In this document: one piece after another, positions 37,799-46,267 of the stretch
Numbering within the stretch: position 1 is the first letter of the stretch
Layout of the letters: every line of letters starts with the position of its first letter
Source: CAWKKW01 sp963850345
GTDB lineage: Bacteria > Acidobacteriota > Terriglobia > Terriglobales > Acidobacteriaceae
Direction: 5' to 3'
Length of the DNA stretch: 64,000 nt
NCBI GenBank assembly: GCA_963850345.1
Contig: CAWKKW010000006.1
Location: 186,001-250,000, forward strand
Position numbers and translations under genes: made by a program
The notes under the pieces: generated by a model
Seen by the model: the letters and a program-made list of their open reading frames with translations, nothing else
Database searches by the model: none
Told to the model about the DNA's origin: nothing

Positions 37799-39586
37799 CT
37801 ATTCGATGGTAAAGGTCACCACTTCTTGTCCGGTGAGCATAGCGTCCATCGGAATCGATGTTACCGGAATTGCCGACTCTCCGTTGAGCTGAAGCTCCTG
37901 ATTCGTTCGCAGCGGCTCCAGGACATTGGCCATCGAGATAGGCAGGGAAGGAAGCGTCCGGCCGGCCAGCATTGCCTGCGCTGCTGGAGCGAGCAGGGTC
38001 ACGTAGAGCTGGTCGCTGGTGTGCATGCTGTTCAACTGCGCAATGGTTGCGGCCATCTCGAGCTGCTTGCCCGCTGCGCGCGTGGGCAGCGAAACGCGAT
38101 CCAGAGTGGCTCCATCGCTGAGCAGTAGCCGCACCTGACCTGCCGGCAGAGTCTCCGGCAGGGTGATTGGGATGCGAAGATTGCGAGCCTCGCCGTGATA
38201 GGGCCGTACCGTCGCTTCAATGGTCACCGTCTGGCCGGCATGAACGCGCGGCGTGGCCGTATGGGCGCTCTCCAGTTGTAATTGGCGGCGCCCCGGAATC
38301 GCTTCGATCTCCAACTTCACCGCGCGGATACCAGTCCGGCGAGTCGCATTGTCATAGAGGCGGCTGAACCGGTCTCCGACCACCAAGGCCGTGTTCAACG
38401 AAGCGGGCAGGGCATCTGTGGGCGCCAGCGTCGTCTCCAATAGAACCGGTGAATAACCCTCAAGGCTCAGGCTGCCCTTAACCCGATAGCTCATCTCCGC
38501 GCTGTAATTGTTGCTCGCGAGCAGCGACTGGTACACCGAGATCATGATCGCGCCCGGGGTAATCTGCTGCTGGTCGATGACCTCGAAGTGGAGGCTGCGC
38601 GGGTTCCCTACGCCATGCACGTCGACGGTGACAGGGATCATCCTTGCCGGTGTGCCGAACTGACCCCGAATGGCGGACTGGCGATCTTCATTGAACGAGC
38701 CCACCGTCTCCGTCGTGTTCACAATTTTGAACGCGTTTAGAGGCGAAGGCAGCGTCGCAATCACCTCGGCCTTGGTCATCGGCATTGAGATCGTTCCGAA
38801 CTGAGTGATCGGATGGCCGCAGGCCAGCAACTGTTTGGGATCGACGTACGTCACCGTGCAGGTGGCCGAAATCTCCAGATCGCCACGCACAAGAACTGCG
38901 CTCACGGCCGAGCCAGGCACGATGGGTTCGGGCTGCTTTTGTCCCGAAGAGGAGCCGCCGATCCCAGCCACCGGCGACAAACCGGTCGAGCCCATCCGGT
39001 CCTGCCAGAGCTTGATCGCCTCAGGACCGAAGCCGCTGAAGACCAGCGGCGTTTCGATGGGGTGAATGACCGTTGTATCGGAGACCGGTGTGGCGCCGGA
39101 GGGAAGTGTCGAAACCACGGTACTCGCAAGCTGCAGCGTGGAGGCCTGCGGCTGCGGCTGATCACGAACCTGCAGCATCTCCTCGATCGGCGTAATGCCG
39201 CAGATCGGCTCCTTGCTGAACTCGCCGATGCGGAACGCAAGCGCGCCCAGCAGCTTGCCGTCAACATACACCGGACTGCCGCTCATGCCCGCCACAACAC
39301 CCGTATATTCAGGTTTGGTGCCGCTCAACCGCGCCAGGATCATGTCTTGCCCTGGTCCCACGGCGTTGTGCAATACGCCTAACAACTCCACATTCATCGC
39401 TTCCGGCTGCGTTCCCTCAAAAACCGTGTAGGCTACCCCATGCAGGCCGCGTCGTACCTGGTCCACCGGGAACACTCCTGCCGAAACCGAGGGCGGAGGA
39501 GTGGAACTCTGGCCCAGCAGGCTGACGGGAGCGCCCATGGCCGTTAGGATTGCGAGTTGCAGGATTGCTTTTCCGAGTGTTGGCAC
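37799..39586 (-). CDS. Exported S55 (SpoIVB-type) peptidase domain protein
   Basis: 595 residues. Start taken at GTG 39586, giving a signal peptide (1-26, ending SLLGQS); ATG 39538 would truncate it, and in-frame sequence further upstream belongs to the divergent gene. The S55 domain is recognisable by AVGPGQDMILARLSGT and the nucleophile motif G-M-S-G-S-P-V-Y (Ser103, residues 100-107), with LACGHPITQFG later. In Bacillus, SpoIVB is a sporulation signalling protease with a PDZ domain; here the organism is not expected to sporulate, and the ~300 C-terminal residues are beta-rich with no PDZ that I can see. Likely a periplasmic serine peptidase or scaffold. Confidence 0.85.
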   Translation of the reverse strand: MPTLGKAILQLAILTAMGAPVSLLGQSSTPPPSVSAGVFPVDQVRRGLHGVAYTVFEGTQPEAMNVELLGVLHNAVGPGQDMILARLSGTKPEYTGVVAGMSGSPVYVDGKLLGALAFRIGEFSKEPICGITPIEEMLQVRDQPQPQASTLQLASTVVSTLPSGATPVSDTTVIHPIETPLVFSGFGPEAIKLWQDRMGSTGLSPVAGIGGSSSGQKQPEPIVPGSAVSAVLVRGDLEISATCTVTYVDPKQLLACGHPITQFGTISMPMTKAEVIATLPSPLNAFKIVNTTETVGSFNEDRQSAIRGQFGTPARMIPVTVDVHGVGNPRSLHFEVIDQQQITPGAIMISVYQSLLASNNYSAEMSYRVKGSLSLEGYSPVLLETTLAPTDALPASLNTALVVGDRFSRLYDNATRRTGIRAVKLEIEAIPGRRQLQLESAHTATPRVHAGQTVTIEATVRPYHGEARNLRIPITLPETLPAGQVRLLLSDGATLDRVSLPTRAAGKQLEMAATIAQLNSMHTSDQLYVTLLAPAAQAMLAGRTLPSLPISMANVLEPLRTNQELQLNGESAIPVTSIPMDAMLTGQEVVTFTIE

Positions 39587-39649
39587 GTCTACAGAGTAGC
39601 TGGTCGTTCGCTTGCAGCAAAGCGCCGCCCCAATGAAAATAAGGATGCA

Positions 39650-40870
39650 ATGAATCTGAAGCAGGTGCTTATCCCAAACTTTTCCCTTTGGAACCGTCGC
39701 GGGCGGCTTTTGGCGAGAGCCGCGGGTCTCGGGCTCACACTGTTGCTCGGTGTCGCTCCCGCGTTCGCGCAGCAGACAACGCCTCCGCCTTCTCCGCCCA
39801 GCCAACAGCCGGCACCTCCGCCCGATCAGGGAACTCCGGACGCAGGCGGACCCGGCGGTGACAACGGCTCGATTGCGCTGCCGAAGAAGAAGGACAAGGA
39901 AGCCGAGCCGCCTCCGCCTCCCGAGCCCAAGGTGAAGAACCCAGCGCCGCTCACCAACTTTTCGCTCCACGTCGACGTCCCCGTCGTGACGGTCGATGTC
40001 GGTGTCGTGCTGCAGAAGACGCACCAGTTCGTCCCGAACCTCAAACAGGAAAACTTCAAGGTCTACGAAGATGGCGTGGCGCAGCCGGTCTCCGGCTTCC
40101 AGAAGATCCAGGCTCCGATAACCGCCTTATTGCTATGCGAGTTCGCATCTACCAACTACCGCTTCATCTACGACATGCGCTACGCGGCCTACAACTTTGC
40201 CGAGCAACTGCGCCCCGACGATTATGTTGCAGTCATGACCTTTGACATGCGTACCCAGATCCTGACCGACTTTACACAGGACAAGCGGGTGATCGCTAAT
40301 TCGCTGAACTCACTGATTATTCCCGGCTTCAGCGAGACCAACGTCTTCGACGCGCTCTACGAAGGCTTGGACCGGCTCAGCCGCATTGATGGTCGCAAGT
40401 ACATCATTCTGATCTCCTCTGGCCGCGACACGTTCAGCAAGATCACGCTGGACAAAATCTTGGCCAAGATCAAGGCAACGCCCAACGTCACCATCTTCGC
40501 GATTGGCACCGGACAGGCGGCGCGCATCATGGCTGAGGGTCGCATGGGTCCACTCACCGAGATGGACTACCTGCAGGCCGATAACCAGATGACGACCTTC
40601 GCGCGCATGACCGGCGGCATGGCCTTCTTCCCGCGGTTTGTGGGCGAGATGCCGGACATCTTCCGCGATATCAACGAATCCATCCGCAGCCAGTACGTGT
40701 TGACCTACCGGCCCACCAATCCCAAGCAGGATGGCACCTACCGCAAGCTTCGCGTCGAGTTAGTCGACGAAGAAGGTCATCCACTCAAGATGCAAGATGA
40801 GAAACATCACACGCTGAAATACGATGTAATCGCCCGCGACGGCTACCGCGCCAAGCAGCAGGTGGAGTAG
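39650..40870 (+). CDS. VWFA-domain protein of the acidobacterial type
   Basis: 406 residues from ATG 39650 with AAGGA 7 bases upstream. Signal peptide ends near residue 43 (APAFAQQ), followed by a Pro-rich linker (45-95) and a basic/acidic stretch, then the VWFA-related domain (about 105-395): VDVGVVLQKTHQFVPNLKQENFKVYEDGV and QYVLTYRPTNP are the marker blocks of TIGR03436, a family concentrated in Acidobacteriota. The MIDAS motif is degenerate: LLCEFASTN replaces D-x-S-x-S. Divergent from the S55 gene with only 63 bases between starts. Confidence 0.9.
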   Translation: MNLKQVLIPNFSLWNRRGRLLARAAGLGLTLLLGVAPAFAQQTTPPPSPPSQQPAPPPDQGTPDAGGPGGDNGSIALPKKKDKEAEPPPPPEPKVKNPAPLTNFSLHVDVPVVTVDVGVVLQKTHQFVPNLKQENFKVYEDGVAQPVSGFQKIQAPITALLLCEFASTNYRFIYDMRYAAYNFAEQLRPDDYVAVMTFDMRTQILTDFTQDKRVIANSLNSLIIPGFSETNVFDALYEGLDRLSRIDGRKYIILISSGRDTFSKITLDKILAKIKATPNVTIFAIGTGQAARIMAEGRMGPLTEMDYLQADNQMTTFARMTGGMAFFPRFVGEMPDIFRDINESIRSQYVLTYRPTNPKQDGTYRKLRVELVDEEGHPLKMQDEKHHTLKYDVIARDGYRAKQQVE

Positions 40871-40902
40871 CTTCGGATCGAGAACCGAATAGACTAGCTG
40901 GG

Positions 40903-40929
40903 GGCGCCGAAAAATTCGGCGCCTTTTTT
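40903..40929 (+). terminator. Intrinsic terminator after the VWFA gene
   Basis: GGCGCCGAA and TTCGGCGCC form a 9-bp stem with a short loop, directly followed by six T. Confidence 0.93.
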
Positions 40930-41009
40930 GCGCTTGGGTTTCTTCTTCTACACGACCGATGGACTTTCGGCACTCGCCGTGTTATAGCTTCCCATCACGA
41001 TTTCAGATC

Positions 41010-41023
41010 GTGATGTAGATCAC
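41010..41023. promoter_or_regulatory. Crp/Fnr-type palindrome GTGAT-GTAG-ATCAC
   Basis: Perfect 5-base arms with a 4-base spacer, 73 bases upstream of the ATG at 41097. The same arms recur at 53327-53340, and with one change at 50734-50747. The match to the Crp/Fnr half-site is good; the identity of the regulator is inferred. Confidence 0.55.
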
Positions 41024-41096
41024 TTTTAAAAGCCAGCCCCGAAACAGCAACTCGGCCAAATCAAAGCATGATCTTGATCTCACAGGAGAACCCCGT

Positions 41097-42170
41097 ATGT
41101 TATCCAACCCATTGTCTCGCCATCCCGTTCTGGTTGTGACCACGGCTCTGTTTGCCTTAAGTGCACCCCTCGCCGTTCTCGGCCAGGCGCACGCCAATGC
41201 ACAGGCAGACAGCGAAATAGCCGTCGGTGCCCTGGACCGCAACGCGGCAAGTGAAGCCGTCGATCTGCATCATCACGCAACCCACGCCAACACGGAAGCC
41301 GGTAAGTCTGCCGCACGCAGCTTGCTCAGCACTCCGGTCAGCGCCCAGCCGCAGTCCGGCGCGGCCGCTGCCAGTGTCAGTAGCAACGTTTTCGGATTCT
41401 TTCCCGCAGACCTCGTCTACAGCGGCGGCCCGGTTCTGCACTCCGTAGAATCGAATCCAATTTACGTCAATTCAACTTCCAATACCGGCGGCTGCAAGGG
41501 AATCGAGCAATGCTGGGGTGAACCGGAAGACTTTATCGAAGACCTGGGACGCAGCAATTTCATCCATCTGGTCGATCAATATGTAGGTAACAGCAAACAT
41601 CACCATTACACGTTGGGCGATCACTTCCGGGTGACCGTACCGAGTGGCACACTACTCGAATCGGACATCGTGAGCATCGTGCACAGCGTGGCTGCGAAAG
41701 AAGGTGCTGGTTACCGGCACATTTACCATGTTTTTCTCCCTCCCGGGACCGATACCTGCTTTGACAACGGCACCATCTGCTATTCGCCCGACAACCCAAA
41801 CAACTTCTATTTCTGCGCATATCACAGCAGCGTGACCTTCAAAGACATCGGGCACGTGCTGTTTACTGTGGAGCCTTATCAGAATGTTCCAGGCTGCCGG
41901 GTCGCGCCGCCCAACCCCAACAGCCAACTGATCGACTCCACCAATTCGGTCTTGTCTCACGAGCTTTTTGAGGCAATCACAGACCCCGATGGGACCGGGT
42001 GGTGGAACAGAACCTCGCTCGATCTCGGCGGATTCGAGATCGGCGACGAATGCCAGCCCTTTGCCTACAACAATGGAGCGGTCGACCCGACGTTCCGCAT
42101 CGGCGAACACCTGTACGAGGTGCAACTGGAGTACTCCAACACCTACCACGCGTGCATCAACGTACCGTAG
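41097..42170 (+). CDS. Secreted protein with HELFE metal-binding motif, function unknown
   Basis: 357 residues with a signal peptide (1-30, ending AVLGQ). After a low-complexity segment with HHH (58-60) comes a globular domain of ~250 residues containing seven Cys, H-H-H at 168-170, and a C-terminal S-H-E-L-F-E-A-I-T-D-P-D-G (287-299) followed by E-I-G-D-E-C (314-319). HExxE plus a downstream E/D-rich G-D-x-C block is seen in EXORDIUM/phosphate-induced-like and related bacterial secreted proteins with putative zinc sites. Peptidase activity is possible but not shown. CAGGAGA precedes the ATG. Confidence 0.6.
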   Translation: MLSNPLSRHPVLVVTTALFALSAPLAVLGQAHANAQADSEIAVGALDRNAASEAVDLHHHATHANTEAGKSAARSLLSTPVSAQPQSGAAAASVSSNVFGFFPADLVYSGGPVLHSVESNPIYVNSTSNTGGCKGIEQCWGEPEDFIEDLGRSNFIHLVDQYVGNSKHHHYTLGDHFRVTVPSGTLLESDIVSIVHSVAAKEGAGYRHIYHVFLPPGTDTCFDNGTICYSPDNPNNFYFCAYHSSVTFKDIGHVLFTVEPYQNVPGCRVAPPNPNSQLIDSTNSVLSHELFEAITDPDGTGWWNRTSLDLGGFEIGDECQPFAYNNGAVDPTFRIGEHLYEVQLEYSNTYHACINVP

Positions 42171-42199
42171 CTGACCGAAACAATGTCCGACTCAGACCG

Positions 42200-42253
42200 A
42201 ATCGCTGCGCAGGAGAAGGAACAAAGTTCCGGCCTCGCAGCGATTTTTCTTTT
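42200..42253 (+). terminator. Long hairpin terminator after the HELFE gene
   Basis: AATCGCTGCG (42200-42209) pairs with CGCAGCGATT (42236-42245), with an inner GGAAC/GTTCC stem, followed by TTTTCTTTT. Confidence 0.88.
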
Positions 42254-42335
42254 CGTGCAGTTGGGCGATACCGATTCTGCTGGTGTGGCTTTCATCGCTA
42301 TTTCGCAGGGTGTCTTTCGTGAGAAGAGAGAACAG

Positions 42336-43067
42336 CTAGACGCCGGGGGCGAGCAGGCGCAACAGGAAGAACAGCAATACTCCGGCAAAGAATACCAGCG
42401 CCATGCGAATGCCCGGCTCGCGATTCACTTCGGGCACAAGATCAGTGGCCGCGACATAAATTGTGACTCCTGCTGAAAGCGGCAGGCCCGCGCGTACCCA
42501 CGACGGCACCAGGTTCAACACCAAAACCCCGATCAATGTAGACGCAGCCAGAAGAATGGCGGAGTAAAGCGCGGTGCGGCGGCTGCGTCCGCTGGCCAAC
42601 ATGATCGACGCGACCGTGAATCCCTCCGGGACCTTGTGCAGGAAAATGGCCAGGAAGATAATCCAGCCCAGCCAGTTGGAGATGACGAATCCGGAGCCGA
42701 TCGCCACTCCATCGAAGAGCGCGTGCACGCCAAGTCCGAGCACGACTGAATTGCCGGTGTGATGGCTGATGAATTCGTTGTGGTGCGTCTCTTCTCCGAA
42801 GTGGAAGTGAGGCGTGATGGTGTGTTCCAGCAGATGGATGGCGCAATAGCCGCACAGCGTAAGTATCGGCGCCCATCGGATCGAGAGCTTGAAACTCTCC
42901 GGCAGCATTTCCAGAAATGCCGCCGCCATCATGAATCCCGCACCCAACGCGACGAAGTACCGCAGGTACCGCTTCTCCCAATTCCCGCGCACCAGGATGA
43001 TGCCGCCGAAGATGTCAGCGAGGGCGGCGACCGATCCGAGGATGAGCGAGAGCGTGAAGGCGTTCAT
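42336..43067 (-). CDS. ZIP family divalent metal transporter
   Basis: 243 residues, seven to eight membrane helices. Helix IV carries H-A-L-F-D-G-V-A-I-G and helix V H-K-V-P-E-G-F-T, the metal-binding signatures of ZIP (ZupT/GufA-like) proteins. A His-rich cytoplasmic loop (HFHFGEETHHNEF, about 89-101) lies between helices III and IV. It imports Zn2+, Fe2+ or Mn2+, or may work in the opposite direction in some bacterial homologues. No regulator is adjacent. Confidence 0.9.
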   Translation of the reverse strand: MNAFTLSLILGSVAALADIFGGIILVRGNWEKRYLRYFVALGAGFMMAAAFLEMLPESFKLSIRWAPILTLCGYCAIHLLEHTITPHFHFGEETHHNEFISHHTGNSVVLGLGVHALFDGVAIGSGFVISNWLGWIIFLAIFLHKVPEGFTVASIMLASGRSRRTALYSAILLAASTLIGVLVLNLVPSWVRAGLPLSAGVTIYVAATDLVPEVNREPGIRMALVFFAGVLLFFLLRLLAPGV

Positions 43068-43219
43068 GGTCTTTCAGAAATGAAAGCTGAATCAGCGGGC
43101 GAGCCAGTTAGCAGGTTAGCAAATTCATGCTTAGAAAAGCGCAGCGGGCGATTTCGGAATCCGTGAGCCGTGCCCGGTTTGTCTCCCGTCTACCCCGAAA
43201 GCGAAAGTTACGGTCTGCA

Positions 43220-44305
43220 TCAGCCGCTGTGACGAATATGCATCACGTCCCCATCCTGCACGCGATACTCCTTGCCTTCGAGCCTGAGCGTGCCTTGCGA
43301 GCGAGCCACAGCCTCAGACCCGGCGGCCAGCAGCGTGTCCCAATGGATAGTCTCCGCGCGAATGAAATGCTTTTCCAGGTCCGAGTGAATCGCGCCTGCC
43401 GCATCCTGCGCGCGCGAGTTCGCCGGAATGGTCCAGGCCCGGCATTCATCTTCGCCCACCGTGAAGAACGAAACCAGCCCAAGCAATTCGTAGCTCTTGC
43501 GGATCAGGCGATGGAGTCCGCTCTCGGTCAAGCCGTAGCCCTCGAGAAATTCCGCTGCCTCCTCGGGCTCCATCTCCGATAGCTCCGCTTCCACCTTGCC
43601 GCAGATCGCCGACGCGCCGGAATTCGGCCGAACGGCGACTTCTTCGAGCTTGTACTTCGAGACCGCTGCGTCCAGGTCCGCGCCCAGCGTGGTGCTCTCC
43701 GATATGTTGACGACGTACAGGATGGGCTTCTGCGACAGGAATGTGAATCCGCGAATCAGCTTTTTCTCGTCCGCCGTCATTTCCAGTTCGCGCAGCGGCT
43801 TCTCTGCCTCAAGCGACTCCTTGCAGCGCAACAGTAACGCGTTCTCTTTGACCAGCTCATCGGTCTTCATCTTTTTCAGATCTTTTTCGAGCCGCTCGAG
43901 TCGCTTCTCCACCTGGCCGAGGTCCGAGATGATCAGGTCAAACTCGACGTTCTTGATATCGCGCAGTGGATCGATCGGGCCCACGTGGGGAATCGAATCG
44001 TCTTCAAACGCTCGCAGCACGTGAATCAGCGCATCCACATTGCGCAGGTTCGTCAGGAAGTTTGTTTCCTTCAGAGCCTCTTGCCCGATGGCGGCAACGT
44101 CTGCGTATTCCACCGATGCGTAGACCGTCTTTTTGGGATTGTAGAGGGCGGCGAGCTGGTCCAGACGCTCGTCCGGAACCTTGGCAACGCCCAGGTGAGC
44201 TTCGCGAGGATTGGAGTAGCCGCGTTCTTCGAGCTTCGCCCCGGTGAGGATCTTGAACAGAGATGTCTTCCCAACCTGGGGCAGACCGATAATGCCGGTT
44301 TTCAT
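43220..44305 (-). CDS. ychF: Redox-regulated ATPase/GTP-binding protein YchF
   Basis: 361 residues from ATG 44305 (MKTGIIG). P-loop G-L-P-Q-V-G-K-T (7-14), switch region YADVAAI, a coiled-coil arm (LGQVEKRLERLEKDLKKMK), and the C-terminal TGS domain (SFFTVGEDECRAWTIP, and the ending YRVQDGDVMHI). The P-loop has Gln in place of the usual Asn (GLPNVGKS). YchF (OLA1) binds ATP in preference to GTP and associates with ribosomes in stress control. Confidence 0.94.
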   Translation of the reverse strand: MKTGIIGLPQVGKTSLFKILTGAKLEERGYSNPREAHLGVAKVPDERLDQLAALYNPKKTVYASVEYADVAAIGQEALKETNFLTNLRNVDALIHVLRAFEDDSIPHVGPIDPLRDIKNVEFDLIISDLGQVEKRLERLEKDLKKMKTDELVKENALLLRCKESLEAEKPLRELEMTADEKKLIRGFTFLSQKPILYVVNISESTTLGADLDAAVSKYKLEEVAVRPNSGASAICGKVEAELSEMEPEEAAEFLEGYGLTESGLHRLIRKSYELLGLVSFFTVGEDECRAWTIPANSRAQDAAGAIHSDLEKHFIRAETIHWDTLLAAGSEAVARSQGTLRLEGKEYRVQDGDVMHIRHSG

Positions 44306-44413
44306 GCGTGTCCTAAATAGAAGATGAGTGTGGTTCCAATCCTCCATGATACAGGGGACCGAACCGGGTCAAAGTTGCGCGTGAATCCGCCGCAGTACCG
44401 ACGCTCCGCAGCG

Positions 44414-44902
44414 TTACTTGTTCTCGCTCTCACTGCGCGCCAGCAGCACTACAAAGACCAGTCCTGCGAGCATCACGCCCTCTTCGACGCGGGTCGACTC
44501 CTGGTGCAGCCGGTCAAAGGCAGCACGATTCGGGTCTTCCATCGGCACCGCGCTGATCACACCGCCAGCGGCCACACGATAGTTCTCCATGCGCGGAATA
44601 ATGTTGTACTGCGAATACGACGTGAGAGCCAGCATCACCACCACTGCCAGGATCGCCGGATAAATCGACCGTGTGTACAGGCCGCGGACCTTGCCCGCGA
44701 GCAGCAACATCACCAGCACCACGCCGCACACCAGGCCTTCTTTGTGCAGCACGCGAAGACATGCGCCAACAATCGCGCCCGCATCGTGCGTATTGCCTGC
44801 CAGCGTGCCAAAGCTGATGGCAGCCACAATGGGAAAGAAGAGCAGTCCGCCCAGCCACACAACAATAGCCAGCAGGATCAGCGTACGAAGGAAGGTCTTC
44901 AT
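44414..44902 (-). CDS. DUF4149 membrane protein
   Basis: 162 residues with four membrane helices (LRTLILLAIVVWLGGLLFFPIVAA, GLVCGVVLVMLLLAG, PAILAVVVMLALTSYS, EGVMLAGLVFVVLLA) and the DUF4149 blocks R-x-x-x-x-L-H and H-x-E-S-T-R. Function unknown. It lies 25 bases after htpX on the same strand; transcripts may be shared. Confidence 0.8.
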   Translation of the reverse strand: MKTFLRTLILLAIVVWLGGLLFFPIVAAISFGTLAGNTHDAGAIVGACLRVLHKEGLVCGVVLVMLLLAGKVRGLYTRSIYPAILAVVVMLALTSYSQYNIIPRMENYRVAAGGVISAVPMEDPNRAAFDRLHQESTRVEEGVMLAGLVFVVLLARSESENK

Positions 44903-44927
44903 CGTGCCTTTCGTGGTGCGAACAAGC

Positions 44928-45794
44928 TTAACCTTGAACGCCGCTTAGACTGGGGCGCCCGATCAGGCGCTCAATTCGTTGTGCCATCGGCGGATGGGTT
45001 GAGAATAAACCAGCGATGCCGCCACCAATCATCGGAGCCACGATAAAGAGATGGGCGGTGCTCGGCGAAGCCTGCATCGGGAGCCGCTTCGAATACGCAT
45101 CCAGCTTCTCCAGCGCACTCGCCAGTGCATAGGGATTCCCCGTCAGGTGCGCGCCCGAGGCATCAGCTTCAAATTCTCGCGTCCTTGAAACCCACAGCTG
45201 AATCAGCAACGCCGCCAACGGCGCGAGCAGCAGCATGAGCAGCGCGCCAAATCCGCCACCGCCGCGCTCACGATCGTCCCGTCCGCCATACCCGCCCAGG
45301 ATCATGCCCCATCGCGCGAAGTGGGCCAACATGGTGATCGCGCCAGCCAGGGTCGCCGCGATCGAGCTGGTCAGGATGTCGCGATTGCGCACATGGCCCA
45401 GTTCATGCGCCAGCACTCCCTCCAACTCATCGTCGTTCAGCAGATTCAATATGCCCTGGGTCACCGCCACGGTCGCATGGTTCGGATTACGCCCGGTAGC
45501 GAAGGCGTTCGGCGAATCGGTTGGGATTACGTAGATTTTCGGCATCGGCAGATTGACCCGCTGCGTCAACCGCTCCACCACCTGGTAAACGCGAGGCAGC
45601 TGTTCCCGCGTGACAGGCTTTGCGCCGTACATCGCCAAAGCCAGTTTGTCCGAATAGAAGTAGCTGAAGAAGTTGATGCCGGCGGCAAACAGGAAGGCCA
45701 GGATCATGCCGTTCTGACCGCCGAAGTATTCGCCGAGCAACACCAGCAACAGAGTAAGGGCAGTGAGAAGGAACGCAGTTTTCAGGGTGTTCAT
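44928..45794 (-). CDS. htpX: Zinc metalloprotease HtpX
   Basis: 288 residues of an M48 inner-membrane protease that degrades misfolded membrane proteins. Two N-terminal helices (9-45), zinc motif H-E-L-G-H (130-134), a glutamate ligand in EFEADASGAHLTG, two further helices (about 148-165 and 185-205), and the C-terminal THPPMAQRIERL. The length matches the family. Confidence 0.94.
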   Translation of the reverse strand: MNTLKTAFLLTALTLLLVLLGEYFGGQNGMILAFLFAAGINFFSYFYSDKLALAMYGAKPVTREQLPRVYQVVERLTQRVNLPMPKIYVIPTDSPNAFATGRNPNHATVAVTQGILNLLNDDELEGVLAHELGHVRNRDILTSSIAATLAGAITMLAHFARWGMILGGYGGRDDRERGGGGFGALLMLLLAPLAALLIQLWVSRTREFEADASGAHLTGNPYALASALEKLDAYSKRLPMQASPSTAHLFIVAPMIGGGIAGLFSTHPPMAQRIERLIGRPSLSGVQG

Positions 45795-45937
45795 AGGAAG
45801 CGCCGTCTCCTTTAGACACGGCTACTGTGATCATTGTTTCACGTATGCCCACTCCAGGTTCGGCACCTTTCGTCTCGGCTTTGCGTGGCTTACTTCCAAA
45901 GAAACCATTGCCATGGCCGCTTTATGCCATAAAGGCA

Positions 45938-46117
45938 ATGAAGCTGGAGTTCCGCGCAGAGGGCTTCAACATCTCCAACCATTACAACCTGTGCCTGCTG
46001 AAAGCCACCAGCAACGTCGCCGACGATCCCTTGGTTCCGATGCTCGCTGCCAAGGGTGCTATCAGCAACGACGGCGGAGCCAACGACCGGCGCCGCTTCG
46101 GACAGCTTGCTCTGAAA
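45938..46117 (+). pseudogene. Fossil C-terminus of a TonB-dependent (Cna-B/Oar-like) receptor
   Basis: An in-frame stretch K-L-E-F-R-A-E-G-F-N-I-S-N-H-Y-N ... S-N-D-G-G-A-N-D-R-R-R-F-G-Q-L-A-L-K matches the last ~60 residues of acidobacterial carboxypeptidase-regulatory-like/TonB-dependent receptors (typical ending RAE-x-FN-x-FNHPN ... GG-x-x-D-R-R-x-x-Q-x-x-L-K). No barrel, plug or signal peptide precedes it, the normal stop after ALK is lost, and a terminator hairpin follows 20 bases on. This is the decayed 3' end of a deleted gene. Confidence 0.65.
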
Positions 46118-46137
46118 GCAGAGCGTCTTCACAAAGA

Positions 46138-46173
46138 GAATGGGAAGCCTTTGTGGGCTCCCCATTCCTTTTT
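46138..46173 (+). terminator. Hairpin terminator left after the receptor fossil
   Basis: GAATGGGAAGCC (46138-46149) pairs, with one mismatch, with GGCTCCCCATTC (46156-46167) around a 6-base loop, followed by C and five T. Position and orientation suit the lost receptor gene. Confidence 0.75.
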
Positions 46174-46267
46174 GCTCTGCTGTATGAGACATTCCCGGAC
46201 TTGCTGCAAGGGAAGTTGCGAAGACGCGGCTATCAATCGCAACCGAGAGCCACTCCGGGCCGCAGCA

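Noticed and set aside
39587..40024. Upstream extension of the S55 peptidase frame on the minus strand
   Set aside because: It is antisense to the 5' half of the VWFA gene; the translated product is Arg/Cys-rich and has no signal peptide.
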